Part shown: positions 42,134 to 49,243 of the stretch, piece by piece
Layout: each line of letters starts with the position of its first letter
Numbering within the stretch: the stretch's first letter is position 1
Source of the DNA: an uncultured Bacteroidota bacterium
Lineage (GTDB): Bacteria; Bacteroidota; Bacteroidia; Chitinophagales; Chitinophagaceae
NCBI GenBank assembly: GCA_946479615.1
Contig: CAMLGR010000012.1
Location: forward strand, 1-49,243
DNA length: 49,243 nt
Direction: 5' to 3'
The notes under the pieces: model-generated
What the model was told of the DNA's origin: nothing
Database searches by the model: none
Seen by the model: the letters and a program-made list of their open reading frames with translations, nothing else
Made by a program: the position numbers and the translations under genes

Positions 42134-45100
42134 TTATTGAACTACTACTTGCCCTTTCTGGATTTGCCCATCAGCATTTATAATAGTAATTAAATAATAT
42201 CCCTTCGTCCATCCGGCTGTTGAAACATCTTTTGCGATTCCGTTAAATTCAAATTGCCTGTAGATAGTCCCCGTATTTGTATATACAGATACTGTCTTTG
42301 TACCTGGCCTGTCTAAAGCTATTGTAAATGTTCCATTGTTAACAGGGTTTGGATATATCCTCGCCGGTTGCTCGTTAACTCCATCTGCCGTTACTACACG
42401 TATGGATGAAGAATAAGAGTGGCCGGAAATATCTTTTGCAACAATTCTATAGTAAAGACGACCAGAAGGCGCATTAATATCAGTTAACACATAATCAGTT
42501 TGCCCATTTATTGATGGTACTTTCTGAATACGATTATAAGAAACGCCATTTTCAGAACGCATAATGTCAAACGATACTGCATCATCATTATTGCCATTTT
42601 TCCATGTCAATATTACATCAGTTCCGCGGCGCTCAGCAGCAAAATATTCGAAGTGAACAGGCAACACGCTGCCAACAGAAGATACAATAATTTCAGAGAT
42701 GAATTTTTTATAATTATCTTCTGGTAAATCTTTCGCAGCTACTCCATCATTATAAAAAATATTATCACCATTATCACAAATGATCTGCAATTTGTCAAGC
42801 GATAATTGGCCGTTCTGATCAATACTTAATACAGCCTCTGCATTAAGACCGGTCAGATCAAAAGAAGATAATAATACCGGAGGATTCGCAGCAAGACCGG
42901 TCCAGCTGTAAATAGCAGGAATGGATGTCTCGTCTACACTACCTGCTACGATGACATAATTTCCATTCGATAAACGGATCATATCACGTATACCTCGCCC
43001 ACCCAGGTCCAGTTCTATCGGAGTACCAATAGTTGCATTGCCTGCAGGCGAACCATTATTGAACCAGGTCTCAAAATTTTGTACAGGAGCAATCACCGCT
43101 TTGGTGCGATTAGCCAACGGTACCAGCGGCGCACGGAAACCAATATATAATGTACTGTTATCCGGGGCGAATACAAGACCTTCCGCATTAAATCCATTGA
43201 TTGTTTTGGGATCTATACCATCAGCAGCACTCGCAGAGAAATCATATCCATGCAGGTCACCCCAGGTAATTAATTGCGAACGTAGCCCTGTATAGGAACC
43301 AGCATTGCTGAAAGAAATAGCAGCACCCGTTCCGGTAATGTCAATAGCTAAAATCCTGTTCCGGTTAGGTTTATCATTAAAACTGCTGCTATTACTCATA
43401 GATCCCAACCAATATGACCGGCCAGCATGAGTAACGCTCTTCACAGCAGCTTCTATATCTACTTCTTTCCAGTTGCCGGTGCTGCCATCAGTAAGATTGA
43501 GAATGTTACCTGTATTAAAATCAAAAGTTTTAACAGGTAAGCCGGAAGCATTGCGGTTAAAAACATACAAAAGATTGCTTTCGTCATTGGCGATAACCAT
43601 GTAATCATTATCAAGTGCGATAGCAGCAGAAGCATCTGCAATGCCTGTTAACCAGTTGATAGCAGAAGAACCGGCCAAAGAAGTTGCATAATTGATAATG
43701 TATGATGTATTATTAGACCCGTCATTTACTGTTACAGTGATCGTTGAATAACCTGCCGAAACAGCAGTTATCTTCAGATTGCGCGATGCTCCACTTCCGG
43801 AGAGAATAAGATTAGCAGCAGGCACAACAGCCTGGTTGCTGCTTGCTACACTTACTACAAGACTTGCTGCAGGCGTTACATCATCTCCAATGATAAAATC
43901 GATACCATTTACACTTGCCGGATCAGCCAGGTTATTAACAACACCGCTTACAGCATAAGGACTTGCCGGTGAAACGGCTACTCCACCATCAAGATAATTG
44001 GTTGTTGCTGCTACATCCATAACGATAGTTGGTGCACCAGCATTCACAGTGCAAGGATTAGTATAGATTATCAATGCACGTGTACTTTTTCCCGGGCTTC
44101 CAATATCTCCGCCTGTTGAAGCAAACGAAGCTTCTCCATCTCCAACAGCCGATAATGACCAGTCAGCAATAATATTATTACCTAATCCGGCCACATTTAC
44201 CCAACCACTTTTGGTAGTTGTTCTGATGGTACCAGGAAAATTCTGATCACCAAAACTGAGGCGATCTACTAATGTTGAGGATGCATCAAAAAGATTGATC
44301 TCATCATTACGGCCAAGATTAGTAGCAAGGCCGCCGATAACTTTTACATCAGTACACAAGCTCCAGGCAGTACGAAATGCCGTTGCATTATTCTCCGCGA
44401 GAATAACTGATTCGCCTGGTTGTACAACGCCAAAGGCGCTAAGACTAACTGTATTGGCAATACGTGAATCATCATCAAAGCTATAGCCTGTCATATCAAC
44501 AGCACTGGTACCGATATTGGTAAATTCAATAAATTCCAGGTTAGTTCCGTCGTACATAAACTCTGTGATACGAATAGCTCCGGGAGGGCAAGGATTATAA
44601 GCAACCGTTGCACGGGTACTTTTACCCGGGCTGCCAATATCACCACCGGTAGATGCGAAAGAACCTTCGGCATCTGCTACAGCGGATAATGTCCATTGAG
44701 CAGCTAAATTATTACCAAGACCAGCGGCACTCACCCAGCCACTTTTGGTGGTTGTTCTGATAGTTCCGGGAAAATTCTGATCGCCAAAACTGAGACGATC
44801 GACTAATGCTGAGGAAGCATCAAAAAGATTGATCTCGTCATTACGACCAAGATTAGTAGACAAGCTGCCGATAACTTTTATATTATTGCACAAGCCCCAT
44901 GCAGTACGAAAAGCTGCTGCATTATTTTCAGCAAGAATAACCGATTCACCGGGTTGTACAATACCAAAAGCGCTAAGGCTTACCGTATTGGCGATACGTG
45001 AATCATCATCGAAACTGTAACCTGTCATATCAACAGCAACAGCTCCTACGTTGGTAAATTCTACAAATTCCAGGTTGGTGCCATCATACATGTATTCAGT

Positions 45101-45184
45101 GATGCGCATCTGCGCCCGGATCGATGAAGATAAAAAAAGGACAAATACAAAGGAAAAAACAAGTGGGAGTAACTTTCTTCTCAT
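42134..45184 (-). CDS. T9SS-exported protein with two lamin-tail domains and a DUF3616-like region
   Basis: A 1016-residue secreted protein. The signal peptide (MRRKLLPLVFSFVFVLFL) is followed by two almost identical lamin-tail domains, the first from RITEYMYDG near residue 27 and the second from RITEFMYDG near 204, each containing FDDDSRIANTVSLSAFG, GRNDEINLFDAS and RLSFGDQNFPGTIRTTTKSG. An Ig-like region (about 380-500) and a beta-propeller-like DUF3616 region (about 505-815, with VIANDESNLLYVF and GFNAEGLVFAPDN) come next. A fibronectin-like domain and a T9SS type A sorting domain (RIYPNPVNNGTFTIALD to the end) finish it. It is probably attached to or released from the cell surface; function unknown. 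Confidence 0.88.
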   Translation of the reverse strand: MRRKLLPLVFSFVFVLFLSSSIRAQMRITEYMYDGTNLEFVEFTNVGAVAVDMTGYSFDDDSRIANTVSLSAFGIVQPGESVILAENNAAAFRTAWGLCNNIKVIGSLSTNLGRNDEINLFDASSALVDRLSFGDQNFPGTIRTTTKSGWVSAAGLGNNLAAQWTLSAVADAEGSFASTGGDIGSPGKSTRATVAYNPCPPGAIRITEFMYDGTNLEFIEFTNIGTSAVDMTGYSFDDDSRIANTVSLSAFGVVQPGESVILAENNATAFRTAWSLCTDVKVIGGLATNLGRNDEINLFDASSTLVDRLSFGDQNFPGTIRTTTKSGWVNVAGLGNNIIADWSLSAVGDGEASFASTGGDIGSPGKSTRALIIYTNPCTVNAGAPTIVMDVAATTNYLDGGVAVSPASPYAVSGVVNNLADPASVNGIDFIIGDDVTPAASLVVSVASSNQAVVPAANLILSGSGASRNLKITAVSAGYSTITVTVNDGSNNTSYIINYATSLAGSSAINWLTGIADASAAIALDNDYMVIANDESNLLYVFNRNASGLPVKTFDFNTGNILNLTDGSTGNWKEVDIEAAVKSVTHAGRSYWLGSMSNSSSFNDKPNRNRILAIDITGTGAAISFSNAGSYTGLRSQLITWGDLHGYDFSASAADGIDPKTINGFNAEGLVFAPDNSTLYIGFRAPLVPLANRTKAVIAPVQNFETWFNNGSPAGNATIGTPIELDLGGRGIRDMIRLSNGNYVIVAGSVDETSIPAIYSWTGLAANPPVLLSSFDLTGLNAEAVLSIDQNGQLSLDKLQIICDNGDNIFYNDGVAAKDLPEDNYKKFISEIIVSSVGSVLPVHFEYFAAERRGTDVILTWKNGNNDDAVSFDIMRSENGVSYNRIQKVPSINGQTDYVLTDINAPSGRLYYRIVAKDISGHSYSSSIRVVTADGVNEQPARIYPNPVNNGTFTIALDRPGTKTVSVYTNTGTIYRQFEFNGIAKDVSTAGWTKGYYLITIINADGQIQKGQVVVQ
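44050..45110 (-). repeat. 534-bp tandem duplication encoding two lamin-tail domains
   Basis: Matching stretches recur at a spacing of 534 bases, exactly 178 codons. For example, TCAAAAAGATTGATCTC near 44820 matches TCAAAAAGATTGATCTC near 44286, with only scattered, mostly silent differences around it. This is an in-frame duplication inside one gene. Confidence 0.8.
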
Positions 45185-45237
45185 AGCCGTTATAATTTCG
45201 GCAAAGATTTCTCCGGCAAGTTATGGATATGTTATCG

Positions 45238-45245
45238 CAAAATTA
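45238..45245 (-). promoter_or_regulatory. Candidate -7 promoter box of the lamin-tail protein gene
   Basis: On the minus strand it reads TAATTTTG, matching TAnnTTTG, and lies 53 bases before the start codon. No -33 TTTG lies at the right distance, so support is partial. Confidence 0.35.
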
Positions 45246-45362
45246 CCGTTGTGTTAAGAGTAAAAAGTTAAAATTGAATTGACTGCAAAATATAGAGATA
45301 GTAAAAGAAATGCACATTTTTCATGCTGGTATGGTATTTAATATTCTTACTAAAACAGCAAT

Positions 45363-45542
45363 ATGAAAAATATACAATCTCAAAACAGCAAACCCAATCC
45401 CCGGGTTAATAATAACAAACATCGCCCTGAAAATAAAGATAACCTGGATAGCCGTGAAGGTGAAGAGCAACAGCTAAAAGGGGACAATATTACTCACAAT
45501 AAAAAAGAAATAAAAACTGAGAAAAAGAATCCGGGAAAATAA
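45363..45542 (+). CDS. Small, highly charged, probably disordered protein
   Basis: ATG 45363 opens a 59-codon frame ending in TAA at 45542: it starts MKNIQSQNSKPNPRVNNNKH and ends KTEKKNPGK. The composition is dominated by N, K, E, Q and D, with hardly any hydrophobic residues and no Cys, Trp or Phe. It sits alone on the plus strand between two minus-strand genes. Small disordered proteins of this kind are common in Chitinophagaceae, and some relatives respond to stress, but I recognise no family. The start has no clear ribosome site. Confidence 0.5.
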   Translation: MKNIQSQNSKPNPRVNNNKHRPENKDNLDSREGEEQQLKGDNITHNKKEIKTEKKNPGK

Positions 45543-45572
45543 TAGGGCACGGAACGGATTAACCGATTGTGG

Positions 45573-46043
45573 TTAATTCGTTCCTTTTTCCTTACGTTCA
45601 TAACGGCCCATTAAAACTCCTTTTGCCAGCAGATGTTTCTGAATTTCTTCCAGTAATGCCTTTTTATTGGATCCGGCTTGTAAATGAAGAGTAGCATCCA
45701 GGGCATACACATAAAAATAGTAACGATGGCTACCTGATGGCGGGCAAGGGCCATAATAACCTGTTTTACCAGCGCTATTCATTCCGCTTACGCCACCCGT
45801 ATAATTTTCATCAATAATAGTTCCGGTGGGAATATTCCAAACCAGCCAATGATCAAATGTTCCTTTTGGTGCATCAGGATCTGCGGCAATGACTGCCAGA
45901 GATTCTGTGCCTTTGGGAAGTTCTTCCAGTTGTAGAGGTGGATTGATGTCTTGTCCATCACAGGTGTATTTTTCAGGGATTTTTCCTTCATGCACAAACG
46001 CTTCACTTTTTACGATCAGGGTTGCTGCTTTCATTTCTGCCAT
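45573..46043 (-). CDS. YbhB/YbcL-family (PEBP, Raf-kinase-inhibitor-like) protein
   Basis: A 156-residue phosphatidylethanolamine-binding-protein homologue. The ligand-site motifs are DPDAPKGTFDHWLVWNIP (about 60-78) and GYYGPCPPSGSHRYYFYVYA (about 101-120). Length is typical for the bacterial cytosolic branch; no signal peptide is present. Starts at Met1 (46043) and Met4 (46034) are both possible. The molecular role of bacterial members is not settled. Confidence 0.92.
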   Translation of the reverse strand: MAEMKAATLIVKSEAFVHEGKIPEKYTCDGQDINPPLQLEELPKGTESLAVIAADPDAPKGTFDHWLVWNIPTGTIIDENYTGGVSGMNSAGKTGYYGPCPPSGSHRYYFYVYALDATLHLQAGSNKKALLEEIQKHLLAKGVLMGRYERKEKGTN

Positions 46044-46278
46044 AAGTATTAGGTATTGATTAAGGTATTAATTTTAAAAACCATGCCATTATTCCTGGCA
46101 ACCCTTTTATAGATTCTATTGAAATAAACTCTTGTCGGGGTAGCTGGTGTCCAGGAAACCATAATCCAAGCTATTAATATTATAATTAATTAATTATCAA
46201 ATAATTATGAAATAACCCGATAATCAATTTTTTGAATAAAACAATGCTTGTTTCTACTTTTTTGTATAAACACATCCG

Positions 46279-46286
46279 TATCTTTG
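46279..46286 (+). promoter_or_regulatory. -7 box of the suf operon, implying a nearly leaderless transcript
   Basis: TATCTTTG matches TAnnTTTG exactly and ends four bases before the sufB ATG at 46291. With usual spacing, transcription would start at or right next to the start codon. A TTTG at 46261-46264 is only 14 bases upstream, so the -33 element is doubtful. Just upstream, 46180-46215 is an AT-rich palindromic stretch that might bind a regulator. Confidence 0.5.
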
Positions 46287-46290
46287 CAAA

Positions 46291-47772
46291 ATGAAAACAG
46301 AGATATATCAGCCTGAAAAGAATGACCGCAATGACGAGGCAAGCGTTATTGAAAGAACTGTTCTGAATGACTATAAGTATGGATTTGTTACCGATATTGA
46401 AGCAGATGAAGCTCCCAAAGGTTTAAATGAGGATATCGTTCGCTTTATATCTGCCAAAAAGAACGAACCACAATGGATGCTTGACTGGCGCCTCAAAGCC
46501 TTCAGGCATTGGGTGAACATGGTTGAACCCAACTGGGCCAATATTAATTACCCGCCGATCAATTATCAGGATATTATTTACTATTCTGCGCCGAAACAAA
46601 AGATCGCACCAGGCAGCCTGGATGAAATAGATCCCGAACTGAGAAGAACGTTCGAAAAGCTCGGCATTTCGCTGGATGAACAAAAACGGTTGAGTGGTGT
46701 GGCCGTAGATGCGGTGGTGGATAGTATTTCCATCGGAACTACTTTCAAGAAACAACTGGCCGAGCTTGGCATTATCTTTTGCTCCATGAGCGAAGCCATT
46801 CAGGAACATCCTGAATTGATACAAAAACATTTAAGTTCCGTCGTTCCTATTACTGATAATTATTTTTCTGCTTTGAATGCTGCCGTATTCAGCGATGGTT
46901 CTTTTTGCTATATACCAAAAGGTGTTCGTTGCCCGATGGAACTTTCTACCTATTTCCGCATCAATGCCGAGAATACAGGTCAGTTTGAAAGAACACTGAT
47001 CGTAGCTGAAGAAGGAAGTTATGTAAGTTATCTCGAGGGTTGTACAGCTCCCATGCGTGATGAGAACCAGCTGCATGCTGCGGTAGTAGAACTCGTGGCT
47101 ATGGATCATGCAGAGATTAAATATTCAACAGTACAAAACTGGTATCCCGGCGATAAAGAAGGTGTAGGTGGTATTTACAATTTTGTAACAAAACGTGGAA
47201 TCTGTAAGGGTGATTACTCCAAGATTTCATGGACACAGGTAGAAACTGGTTCTGCAATTACCTGGAAATATCCAAGTGTTATTTTAAAAGGTGATTATTC
47301 AGTTGGTGAATTCTATTCTGTAGCTGTTACCAATAATCATCAGCAGGCAGACACAGGCACCAAGATGATGCACCTTGGAAAGAATACCAAGAGCAGGATC
47401 GTTTCAAAAGGAATTTCAGCCGGTGTAAGTAATAATAGTTATCGTGGCCTGGTGCATGTCAGCAAGAATGCTGTCAATGCAAGAAATTTTTCGCAATGCG
47501 ATTCTTTATTACTTGGTGATAAATGCGGTGCACATACTTTCCCTTACATTGAAGTAAAAAACAATACGTCGGTAGTAGAACATGAGGCGACCACTTCCAA
47601 GATCGGAGAGGATCAGATATTTTATTGCAACCAGCGAGGCATCAATACAGAAACGGCCGTGGCATTGATCATTAACGGATTTGCCAAAGAAGTAATGAAC
47701 CAGTTGCCGATGGAATTTGCGGTAGAAGCACAAAAATTGCTGGCGATAAGCCTGGAAGGAAGTGTAGGGTAA
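46291..47772 (+). CDS. sufB: Fe-S cluster assembly protein SufB
   Basis: A 493-residue scaffold subunit of the SufBCD complex, on which iron-sulfur clusters are built in the cytosol. Diagnostic segments are [75 protein letters not shown] and the C-terminal [20 protein letters not shown] followed by GI. Length is normal. It is the first gene of the sufB-sufC-sufD order. No iscR or sufR regulator lies directly upstream. Confidence 0.97.
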   Translation: MKTEIYQPEKNDRNDEASVIERTVLNDYKYGFVTDIEADEAPKGLNEDIVRFISAKKNEPQWMLDWRLKAFRHWVNMVEPNWANINYPPINYQDIIYYSAPKQKIAPGSLDEIDPELRRTFEKLGISLDEQKRLSGVAVDAVVDSISIGTTFKKQLAELGIIFCSMSEAIQEHPELIQKHLSSVVPITDNYFSALNAAVFSDGSFCYIPKGVRCPMELSTYFRINAENTGQFERTLIVAEEGSYVSYLEGCTAPMRDENQLHAAVVELVAMDHAEIKYSTVQNWYPGDKEGVGGIYNFVTKRGICKGDYSKISWTQVETGSAITWKYPSVILKGDYSVGEFYSVAVTNNHQQADTGTKMMHLGKNTKSRIVSKGISAGVSNNSYRGLVHVSKNAVNARNFSQCDSLLLGDKCGAHTFPYIEVKNNTSVVEHEATTSKIGEDQIFYCNQRGINTETAVALIINGFAKEVMNQLPMEFAVEAQKLLAISLEGSVG

Positions 47773-47850
47773 ATGAAAGCAACCCGCAACAACTTTCGAT
47801 TATAAAACAAATTGCTTTATTGAACACTATATTTTAAAAACGCGAATAAA

Positions 47851-48615
47851 ATGTTGAAGATTCAGAATTTGCAAGCAGGAATTGAAGGAAAGAAAATTTT
47901 AAAAGGGATCAACCTGGAAGTAAAGCCAGGTGAAGTACACGCTATCATGGGACCGAATGGTTCAGGTAAAAGTACACTTGCCTCTGTATTGGCAGGAAGA
48001 AAAGAATATGAAGTGTTGGGTGGTTCCGTTGAATTTCTAGGTAAAGATTTACTGGAACTCTCGCCGGAAGACAGAGCCGGTGAAGGCGTTTTCCTTGCTT
48101 TCCAGTACCCGATCGAAATACCAGGGTTGAGCACGACTAATTTTATTAAAACAGCTGTGAATGAGGTTCGCAAATACCGTGGCGAAGAAGCCCTGGATGC
48201 AGTTGGCTTTTTAAAAATGATGAAGGAGAAAATGGGATTGATGAATATGGATCAGTCATTGCTCAGCCGTTCCCTCAACGAAGGATTTTCCGGAGGAGAA
48301 AAAAAACGTAACGAAATCTTTCAAATGGCCATGCTTCAGCCTAAACTGGCCATCCTGGACGAAACTGATTCCGGTCTTGATATCGATGCCATCCGTATTG
48401 TATCGAATGGAGTTAATAAACTGCGGAATAAAGATAATGCTGTATTGATGGTGACCCACTATCAGCGTTTGCTCGATTATATCGTACCAGACTTTGTACA
48501 CGTACTTTATAATGGTCGTATCGTAAAATCTGGTCCGAAAGAATTGGCACTCGAACTGGAAGAAAGAGGATATGATTTTATCAAGAATGAAGTAAATGTA
48601 AGCGAAGAAGCATAA
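47851..48615 (+). CDS. sufC: Fe-S cluster assembly ATPase SufC
   Basis: A 254-residue ABC-type ATPase that drives conformational change of the SufBD scaffold; cytosolic. Walker A is GPNGSGKST (34-42), the ABC signature is LNEGFSGGEKKRNEI, Walker B is LAILDETDSGLD, and the H-loop is VTHYQRLLDYI. The Q-loop context AFQYPIEIPGLST is typical of SufC. It lies 78 bases after sufB and 42 before sufD. Confidence 0.97.
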   Translation: MLKIQNLQAGIEGKKILKGINLEVKPGEVHAIMGPNGSGKSTLASVLAGRKEYEVLGGSVEFLGKDLLELSPEDRAGEGVFLAFQYPIEIPGLSTTNFIKTAVNEVRKYRGEEALDAVGFLKMMKEKMGLMNMDQSLLSRSLNEGFSGGEKKRNEIFQMAMLQPKLAILDETDSGLDIDAIRIVSNGVNKLRNKDNAVLMVTHYQRLLDYIVPDFVHVLYNGRIVKSGPKELALELEERGYDFIKNEVNVSEEA

Positions 48616-48657
48616 GACAGATTGTACGATTTAAAAGGCTGATAGATTTTTAGAAAA

Positions 48658-49243
48658 ATGGAAAAAATGAACACTGTAACATATTTTAAGGAACAATTTG
48701 ATCAATTGCAGGCTGTCAATAAAGACAGTTTGTTTGGATTGCGGCAAAATGCTTTCGATACGTTCAGCAAGCTGGGGATACCTGTTGCAAAACATGAAGA
48801 ATGGAAATATACCCGCATCAGCGGATTATTCAATAAAGATTATCAATCCCTGGTTACAAAAACAACGACTGTTACGGCCGATGACCTGCAGGCCATCCGC
48901 CTGCCGGATCATGAGCAGGCGAACGAACTTGTTTTTGTAAACGGACAATTCTCATCTTCCTTATCGGTTATCCGCTCAAAGAAGCTGGTGGTATTGCCTT
49001 TACATGAAGCCGTGAAGAAAGAATACAAGGATATTGTTTTGAATAACCTGAATCATAGCAGCAATTATTCAAAAGATGGCATCAATGCACTGAATATGGC
49101 ATTTGTGCAGGCTGGTATTTTTATCTATGTGAAAAGGGGAGATGCAGTTGAGCATCCTTTGTATATATATAATATTACTGATGCCAGGACAGCAAATGTT
49201 TTTTCGCAACCCCGCAGCCTGGTTTATATCAGTGAACGTGCGC
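48658..49243 (+). CDS. sufD: Fe-S cluster assembly protein SufD (partial)
   Basis: From ATG 48658 (MEKMNTVTYFKEQFDQLQAV) 195 codons are read to the right edge; an alternative start is Met4. The N-terminal segment KLGIPVAKHEEWKYTRISGL is characteristic of SufD, which pairs with SufB in the SufBC2D complex. The beta-helical core and the C-terminus are beyond the window. It is the third gene of the suf operon. Confidence 0.92.
   Translation, partial: MEKMNTVTYFKEQFDQLQAVNKDSLFGLRQNAFDTFSKLGIPVAKHEEWKYTRISGLFNKDYQSLVTKTTTVTADDLQAIRLPDHEQANELVFVNGQFSSSLSVIRSKKLVVLPLHEAVKKEYKDIVLNNLNHSSNYSKDGINALNMAFVQAGIFIYVKRGDAVEHPLYIYNITDARTANVFSQPRSLVYISERA

Noticed and set aside
44050..45110. Direct repeats that could be mistaken for a CRISPR array or transposon ends
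   Set aside because: There are only two copies, 534 bases apart, in frame inside one gene, with coding-type differences; this is domain duplication.

Overview
The window looks like a chromosomal segment of a Bacteroidota bacterium, most likely order Chitinophagales (family Chitinophagaceae or close). Supporting signs: two very large secreted proteins with type IX secretion (T9SS) C-terminal sorting domains; a DUF2807 lipoprotein; an MacB/FtsX-type permease with an N-terminal prefix domain; several NarL-type regulators with HisKA_3 kinases; promoters of the Bacteroidota type (TTTG, about 19 bases, TAnnTTTG); and mostly weak or absent Shine-Dalgarno sites. No rRNA, tRNA, insertion sequence, phage gene or CRISPR array was seen. 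Both ends cut through genes: an OmpA-like protein at the left and sufD at the right.

Layout. 1-4.3 kb: OmpA-like porin (partial, minus), polyprenyl diphosphate synthase and recJ. 4.6-10.7 kb: a 2046-residue T9SS-exported mosaic with an apparently intact endonuclease/exonuclease/phosphatase domain. 10.8-13.5 kb: kinase and response regulator pair (minus). 13.5-14.1 kb: intergenic region with an orphan terminator and a 41-bp-arm inverted repeat. 14.1-15.3 kb: rpsF-rpsR-rplI, followed by an RRM RNA-binding protein. 16.2-18.4 kb: a GpgS-like glycosyltransferase fused to a HAD phosphatase, then a universal stress protein. 18.5-21.5 kb: a secreted esterase, a frameshifted lipoprotein and a second lipoprotein. 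21.6-29.6 kb: divergent alpha-2-macroglobulin and penicillin-binding protein 1C. 29.6-34.7 kb: permease, Tat-exported flavin amine oxidase, DUF2807 lipoprotein. 34.8-37.6 kb: guaA and a periplasmic binding-protein-like gene. 37.6-41.2 kb: a 7TM protein, kinase and regulator cluster (minus), an AT-rich gap, and an orphan regulator. 41.3-46.0 kb: methyltransferase, a T9SS lamin-tail protein, a 59-residue ORF, a PEBP-family protein. 46.3 kb to the end: sufB-sufC-sufD.

How the genes fit together. Much of the window is housekeeping: isoprenoid side chains, DNA repair, ribosomal proteins, GMP synthesis and Fe-S assembly. The rest is mainly cell surface and signalling. Alpha-2-macroglobulin and PBP1C are a known envelope-defence and repair pair. 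The GpgS-HAD fusion next to a universal stress protein suggests single-polypeptide synthesis of a glucosylglycerate-type compatible solute, and is the most interesting enzymatic candidate. The 7TM ORF beside a kinase with one membrane segment could be a split sensor, but it has no recognisable start codon and has a terminator-like hairpin at its 5' edge. Several convergent gene pairs are separated by bidirectional hairpins, some built from short repeated units that look like dispersed extragenic palindromes. I found no clear multi-gene system that is entirely new.
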